NCBI GenBank assembly: GCA_964480365.1
Contig: CAYZPM010000013.1
Span: 1-64,000 of the forward strand
DNA from: CAIQPV01 sp964480365
GTDB taxonomy: Bacteria; Pseudomonadota; Gammaproteobacteria; Burkholderiales; Gallionellaceae
DNA: 64,000 bases
Direction of reading: 5' to 3'
Below are positions 60,743 to 64,000 of this stretch, in pieces (the first letter of the stretch is position 1; every line of letters begins with the position of its first letter). A program made the position numbers and the translations under genes. The notes under the pieces were generated by a model that did no database searches, was not told where the DNA came from, and was given only the letters and a program-made list of their open reading frames with translations.

Positions 60743-60985
60743 ATGAAGATCGAGATCGGTTCTTACGAGGCAAAAACCAAACTTCCCGAATTGCTGCGGC
60801 AGGTTAAAACTGGCAAGAGCTTTACCATCACCAATCGCGGAGAGGCCATAGCCGATTTGGTGCCCAGCCTTGGCGCGAAGACGCAGGATAAGGCTGCGGC
60901 AGCAGAAAAGCTCAAGGCATTCATGCTGGCCGACCCGGTGCACGGCGTGAATATCAAGGAACTCATTGAGGAAGGGCGTGCGTGA
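60743..60985 (+). CDS. vapB: Phd/YefM-family antitoxin
   Basis: 80 residues. MKIEIGSYEAKTKLPELLRQ and GKSFTITNRGEAIADLVPS are typical of Phd/YefM antitoxins, with an N-terminal DNA-binding dimer domain and a disordered C-terminal toxin-binding tail. GGAG precedes the ATG. Overlaps the toxin start by GTGA. Confidence 0.9.
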   Translation: MKIEIGSYEAKTKLPELLRQVKTGKSFTITNRGEAIADLVPSLGAKTQDKAAAAEKLKAFMLADPVHGVNIKELIEEGRA

Positions 60986-61401
60986 GCTTCGTCCTTGATA
61001 ACTCGGTGACCATGCGCTGGTTCTTCGGTGACGGCAAACCGCAAGAAATCGTCTATGCGGGCAAAGTGCTGGACGCGATGAAAAATGCCCGCGCCCTCGT
61101 ACCCACGACATGGGGGCTGGAAGTGGCGAACGTAATCGCCAAGGCAGAAGCAAAAGGCTGGGTGACCGAAGCACGGAGCGAGGCGTTTCTTGAGATGCTG
61201 GAAGGCGTAGAAATCGAAGTGGACGCAGCCACATTCTCGCACGCGCTGTCGCACACCCTGCAATTGGCACGACGCTACAAACTATCCGCCTATGATGCCT
61301 CCTACCTTGAACTGGCTTTGAGGCTGGGTTTGCCGCTGGCTACGCTCGATGAGGATTTGGATAAGGCAGCGAAGAAGGCGGGGGTGAAGAGGTTTGGTTG
61401 A
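60982..61401 (+). CDS. vapC: VapC-type PIN-domain toxin
   Basis: 139-residue PIN ribonuclease. Acidic residues expected of the active site are in SFVLDNSVTMRW (Asp6), TTWGLEVANV (Glu47 region), LSAYDASYLELA and LATLDEDL. The start is GTG at 60982 inside the antitoxin stop, giving translational coupling. Likely target is tRNA or rRNA; which one is unknown. Confidence 0.92.
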   Translation: MSFVLDNSVTMRWFFGDGKPQEIVYAGKVLDAMKNARALVPTTWGLEVANVIAKAEAKGWVTEARSEAFLEMLEGVEIEVDAATFSHALSHTLQLARRYKLSAYDASYLELALRLGLPLATLDEDLDKAAKKAGVKRFG

Positions 61402-61830
61402 TGGGGTGGGGAAAAAACCGCCGGTGGTAGACCGGCAGCTAGTCACTTTTTCTTGCGTCGCCAAGAAAAAGTAACCCAAAAGAAGGCGACCCCAATCCGC
61501 CACCTCTTCGAGGTTCCCTGCGTTGCTCGGCTGGTCAGGCTTCCTCATAAACTCGCACGATCCGCTACGCGGCCACGTGCTCAAACATATTCGTCAGAAT
61601 TCCCTGACCAGCCTCCGCTACTCGGTGGCGGAACAGGGGAGAGGTGAGGTGCGCGAGGAATACTTCACAGAATAATTCTAAACATCTGCCAATATTTTCT
61701 AATGGCGGAAGCCGATGGTTTACATCGAGTTCAAATTTGCTTGCCGATCTTGGTTTAAACCGAAAATATCCACAGGCAGAGTGTGGTAGATTGCTGGCCT
61801 ATATATCCGCCGTTGGGAATGGAGAGAGAC
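61402..61830. other. Interval with left copy of the 221-base inverted repeat
   Basis: Between vapC and the Abi-alpha-like gene. 61420-61640 is the left repeat; 61641-61830 is AT-richer and should hold the promoter of the next gene. Small frames within the repeat are probably not genes. Confidence 0.6.
61420..61640 (+). repeat. 221-base repeat (family E), left copy
   Basis: Pairs in inverted orientation with 62676-62896, with about ten mismatches by my reading, equal length and no gaps. Each copy contains a CTTTTTCTTG...CAAGAAAAAG hairpin near its outer end. Together they enclose one gene. Confidence 0.92.
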
Positions 61831-62580
61831 ATGCCAAACGAAAATAAAAGTTTAGATATTTTAGGAATAAAACCTATTGCTGATTCAGTTAATACGATTA
61901 CAACAGGAGCTGTTGAGGGGGCTTCCGCTTTTTTGGGCCGCATCTGCTTGCCGGCAGCAGAAGAATTCGGCTTGCTATTGAAAGACAGAGTAAGTGCTTG
62001 GCGCACCAAGAATACAGTTTGTCTTGCTAATAAAGCTCAAAAATTACTTGAGCAGCAAATTGGTGGGCTTGCTGTTAGTGCACATCCTAGAATAGTTCAC
62101 TTTGCCATTGAAAATGGCTCATGGGCCGAGGAAGATTTTATGCAAAACCTTTGGGCGGGATTATTGGCTTCGTCTTGTACACCTGATGGAAAGGATGAAA
62201 GTAATCTTATTTTTATGAGCATGCTTTCTCAACTTACTAATAGCCAAGCCAAACTTATTAATCATATTTGTGAAACTGCTGGAATTTCTAAAAGTGTAGC
62301 CGGATGGATTTATGCCGATCACTTATATTTGGATGTTGATGCGTTGACCATAATTACTGGGATAACAGATTTGCATCAACTGGATAGAGAGCTCGATCAT
62401 CTCAGAGCTCTACAATTGATTATGGGAGGCTTTAATACGGATTCTTATCTGGCGGACGTAACACCACATTCTCTTTGCTTGCAACTTTATGTTCGAGCTC
62501 AAGGTTATGTTGGCTCCCCTATTGATTATTTTGGGGATAGAGTGAAGTCTTCACCAATCAAAGTTATGCCTGCGGCTTAA
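61831..62580 (+). CDS. Abi-alpha (DUF4393)-like protein
   Basis: 249 residues. LPAAEEFGLLLKDRVSAWRT, NKAQKLLEQQ and WAEEDFMQNLWAGLLASS follow the layout of Abi-alpha/DUF4393 proteins, in which 'P(A)VEELG..L.D.v' is followed by a helical region and 'e.....WA.LLA'. An N-terminal 30 residues lead into it; no membrane segment is certain. ATG 61831 has GGAGAG upstream. The DNA is visibly AT-richer than the aromatic genes. A role in abortive infection is suggested by the family name only. It is the only gene inside the 221-base inverted repeat. Confidence 0.65.
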   Translation: MPNENKSLDILGIKPIADSVNTITTGAVEGASAFLGRICLPAAEEFGLLLKDRVSAWRTKNTVCLANKAQKLLEQQIGGLAVSAHPRIVHFAIENGSWAEEDFMQNLWAGLLASSCTPDGKDESNLIFMSMLSQLTNSQAKLINHICETAGISKSVAGWIYADHLYLDVDALTIITGITDLHQLDRELDHLRALQLIMGGFNTDSYLADVTPHSLCLQLYVRAQGYVGSPIDYFGDRVKSSPIKVMPAA

Positions 62581-62675
62581 TTGAGTTATCGAGCGTTAGG
62601 TTGAGGGTATTAGCTGAAGTTCGCATTCCTCAATGAAAGTAGTGAAATCGACGCACTCTTTGCGTGCGGCCCATT

Positions 62676-62896
62676 TCCCCTGTTCCGCCACCGAGTAGCA
62701 CAGACTGCTCAGGGAATTCTGACGAATATGTTTGAGTACGTGGCCGCGTAGCGGATCGTGCGAGTTTATGAGGAAGCCTGACCAGTCGAGCAACGCAGGG
62801 AACCTCGCAGAGGTGGCGGATTGGGGTCGCCTTCTTTTGGGTTACTTTTTCTTGGCGAAGCAAGAAAAAGTGACTAGCCGCCGGTCTACCGCCGGC
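62676..62896 (-). repeat. 221-base repeat (family E), right copy
   Basis: Inverted partner of 61420-61640. Differences are scattered substitutions, clustered near the inner end (GACCAGCCTCCGCT versus GAGCAGTCTGTGCT). Sequence outside the two copies does not match, so the repeat ends are well defined. Confidence 0.92.
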
Positions 62897-62935
62897 GAAG
62901 TTGCTTTTGGAAAATTGGGATGCAGCTATTTGCAC

Positions 62936-62967
62936 AGAACCCTTCGACAGGCTCAGGGTGAACGGCC
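62936..62967. repeat. Family C repeat, partial copy (right arm)
   Basis: AGAACCCTTCGACAGGCTCAG followed by GGTGAACGG matches the right arm of the element at 47154. Confidence 0.75.
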
Positions 62968-63060
62968 TTAAAACATGACAAACCATGTGCCCTCCCCCCC
63001 TCTGGTATCATTCCACTCCCAAAAATTAATTAGCGCAATCCGTTGCAAGGTTCACCCACC

Positions 63061-64000
63061 AATGACATCCGAAAATTTTCTTGATCTCCCACCTTTATTA
63101 AGCGCCCACGGCACGGTACGCCTGCCCGGCTCGAAGAGCATTTCCAATCGCGTGCTGCTGTTGGCCGCACTGTCCGAAGGCACGACCGAAGTACGCGATT
63201 TGCTGCATTCCGACGATACCGAGCGCATGCTGGATGGCTTGCGCACCTTGGGTGTAACTGTCGAGTCGCTGGGCGATAATGCCTATCGTGTCACCGGTTG
63301 CGGCGGGAATTTCCCGGTGAAGGAAGCCAAGCTGTTCCTCGGTAATGCGGGTACGGTGTTTCGCCCGCTGACGGCGGCGCTGGCGCTGGCCGGTGGAAGC
63401 TATGAATTGTCCGGCGTGCCGCGCATGCATGAGCGGCCCATCGGCGATCTGGTGGATGCGTTGCGCCAGTTGGGCGCGGACATCCGCTATCTTGGCAATG
63501 AAGGTTTTCCACCGTTGCAGATTTCGCCTGCCAAACTGGCGGGAAACACGATGCAGGTGCGCGGCAATGTGTCCAGCCAGTTCCTCACTGGCTTGCTGAT
63601 GGCTTTGCCCTTACTGAGCCGCACAGTGAAAATCGAAGTAATAGGTGAATTAATTTCCAAGCCATATATCGAAATTACGCTACAGATGATGTGGCACTTT
63701 GGCGTGTCGGTGCAGCGTGAAATCAATAATTGGAATTCTTTTACAGTAATGGCAGGTAGTCGTTATATTGCTCCCCACTCAGGGGAGATGTATGTGGAGG
63801 GCGATGCTTCATCTGCCTCGTACTTTCTCGCTGCCGGTGCAATTGGCGGTGGGCCAGTACGTGTTGAAGGAGTTAATCCACATAGCGTACAGGGCGATGT
63901 AAAGTTTGCAGATGCCTTAAAAAAGATGGGCGCGCGAATACATAGCGATAGTGGTTCAAACTGGATCGAGGCGTGCGCACCGGAATCTGGCAGACTAAAA
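63061..64000 (+). CDS. aroA: 5-enolpyruvylshikimate-3-phosphate synthase, N-terminal part (runs off window)
   Basis: Sixth shikimate-pathway enzyme; the frame is open to the window end (about 313 residues of about 430). LPGSKSISNRVLLLAAL binds shikimate-3-phosphate, LGNAGTVFRPLTAALAL and MHERPIGDLVDALRQLGADI are class I EPSP-synthase signatures, and VRGNVSSQFLTGLLMALPLL and EGDASSASYFLAAGAIGG follow in order. ATG 63061 is preceded by a weak AAGG. It would normally follow tyrA directly; the accessory block separates them, so aroA probably has its own promoter in 62900-63050. Confidence 0.96.

Larger units (their letters stand above)
62581..63060. other. Interval with right copy of the 221-base repeat and aroA leader
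   Basis: 62676-62896 is the right repeat, 62936-62967 a partial family C repeat, and 62968-63060 the leader of aroA. No gene is convincing here. Confidence 0.6.

Noticed and set aside
61453..61647. Open frame encoding a basic peptide in the left 221-base repeat, and its match at 62630-62986
   Set aside because: The frames exist only because the repeat happens to be open; they lack ribosome sites, start at different points in the two copies and have no domain.

Overview
The window looks like a chromosomal segment of a betaproteobacterium, most likely of the Nitrosomonadales/Gallionellaceae kind. This is inferred from gene content and order and was not tested against any database. The pointers are the gyrA-serC-pheA-hisC-DAHP synthase-tyrA-aroA run, the dapC/dapD/pilU/yffB/dapE/prmB neighbourhood, hpnCDE for hopanoid precursor synthesis, PEP-CTERM surface proteins and moderately GC-rich coding DNA. 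No rRNA, phage or CRISPR array was seen; there is one tRNA, tRNA-Leu(CAG).

Layout. 1-6042: the 3' part of uvrA, then a compact trio of a PstS-like periplasmic protein, a porin-like beta-barrel and a multidomain hybrid histidine kinase. 6131-8508 (minus): ammonium channel amtB with a clear sigma-54 promoter and three NtrC-type sites, a glutathione transferase and a cold-shock protein. 9108-13738: a weakly supported small gene, an OprB-type porin, a small exported protein and a TctD/TctE-like two-component pair. 14049-17997: tRNA-Leu, rnr, rlmB and a stand-alone cyclic-nucleotide-binding protein. 18145-33016 (minus): hpnE, hpnD, hpnC, a two-gene AAA ATPase/DUF4276 unit, prmB, dapE, yffB, pilU, dapD, mqsA/mqsR, an SGNH-like protein, an MBOAT O-acyltransferase and dapC. 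33140-47804: EamA transporter, purT, small proteins, alaA-hom-thrC, AEC transporter, Old Yellow Enzyme, hslO, a PEP-CTERM protein, tas and a second cNMP-binding protein. 48029-51780: a second PEP-CTERM protein, a NarL-type regulator, an HD-GYP protein and a MazG-like hydrolase. 51982-64000: gyrA and the serine/aromatic/histidine pathway run, interrupted between tyrA and aroA by two toxin-antitoxin pairs and an Abi-alpha-like gene enclosed by a 221-base inverted repeat. aroA runs off the window.

Core functions group into lysine/diaminopimelate (dapC, dapD, dapE), threonine (hom, thrC), aromatic amino acids (pheA, DAHP synthase, tyrA, aroA), alanine, serine and histidine aminotransferases, and squalene synthesis from farnesyl diphosphate (HpnD to HpnC to HpnE).

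The accessory material sits in breaks in these conserved runs. The strongest unusual signal is the MBOAT gene. It carries 14 uninterrupted copies of a tetranucleotide inside the reading frame, a T6 tract exactly where the N-terminal frame is lost by one base, and a G7 tract further on. This has the structure of a phase-variable (contingency) surface or exopolysaccharide acylation locus. Other candidates are the AAA/DUF4276 pair fused into the hpn operon, the inverted-repeat-enclosed Abi-alpha-like gene, a possibly leaderless mqsRA transcript, a cysteine-rich 64-residue protein with its own promoter and palindrome, and at least five families of dispersed intergenic repeats.
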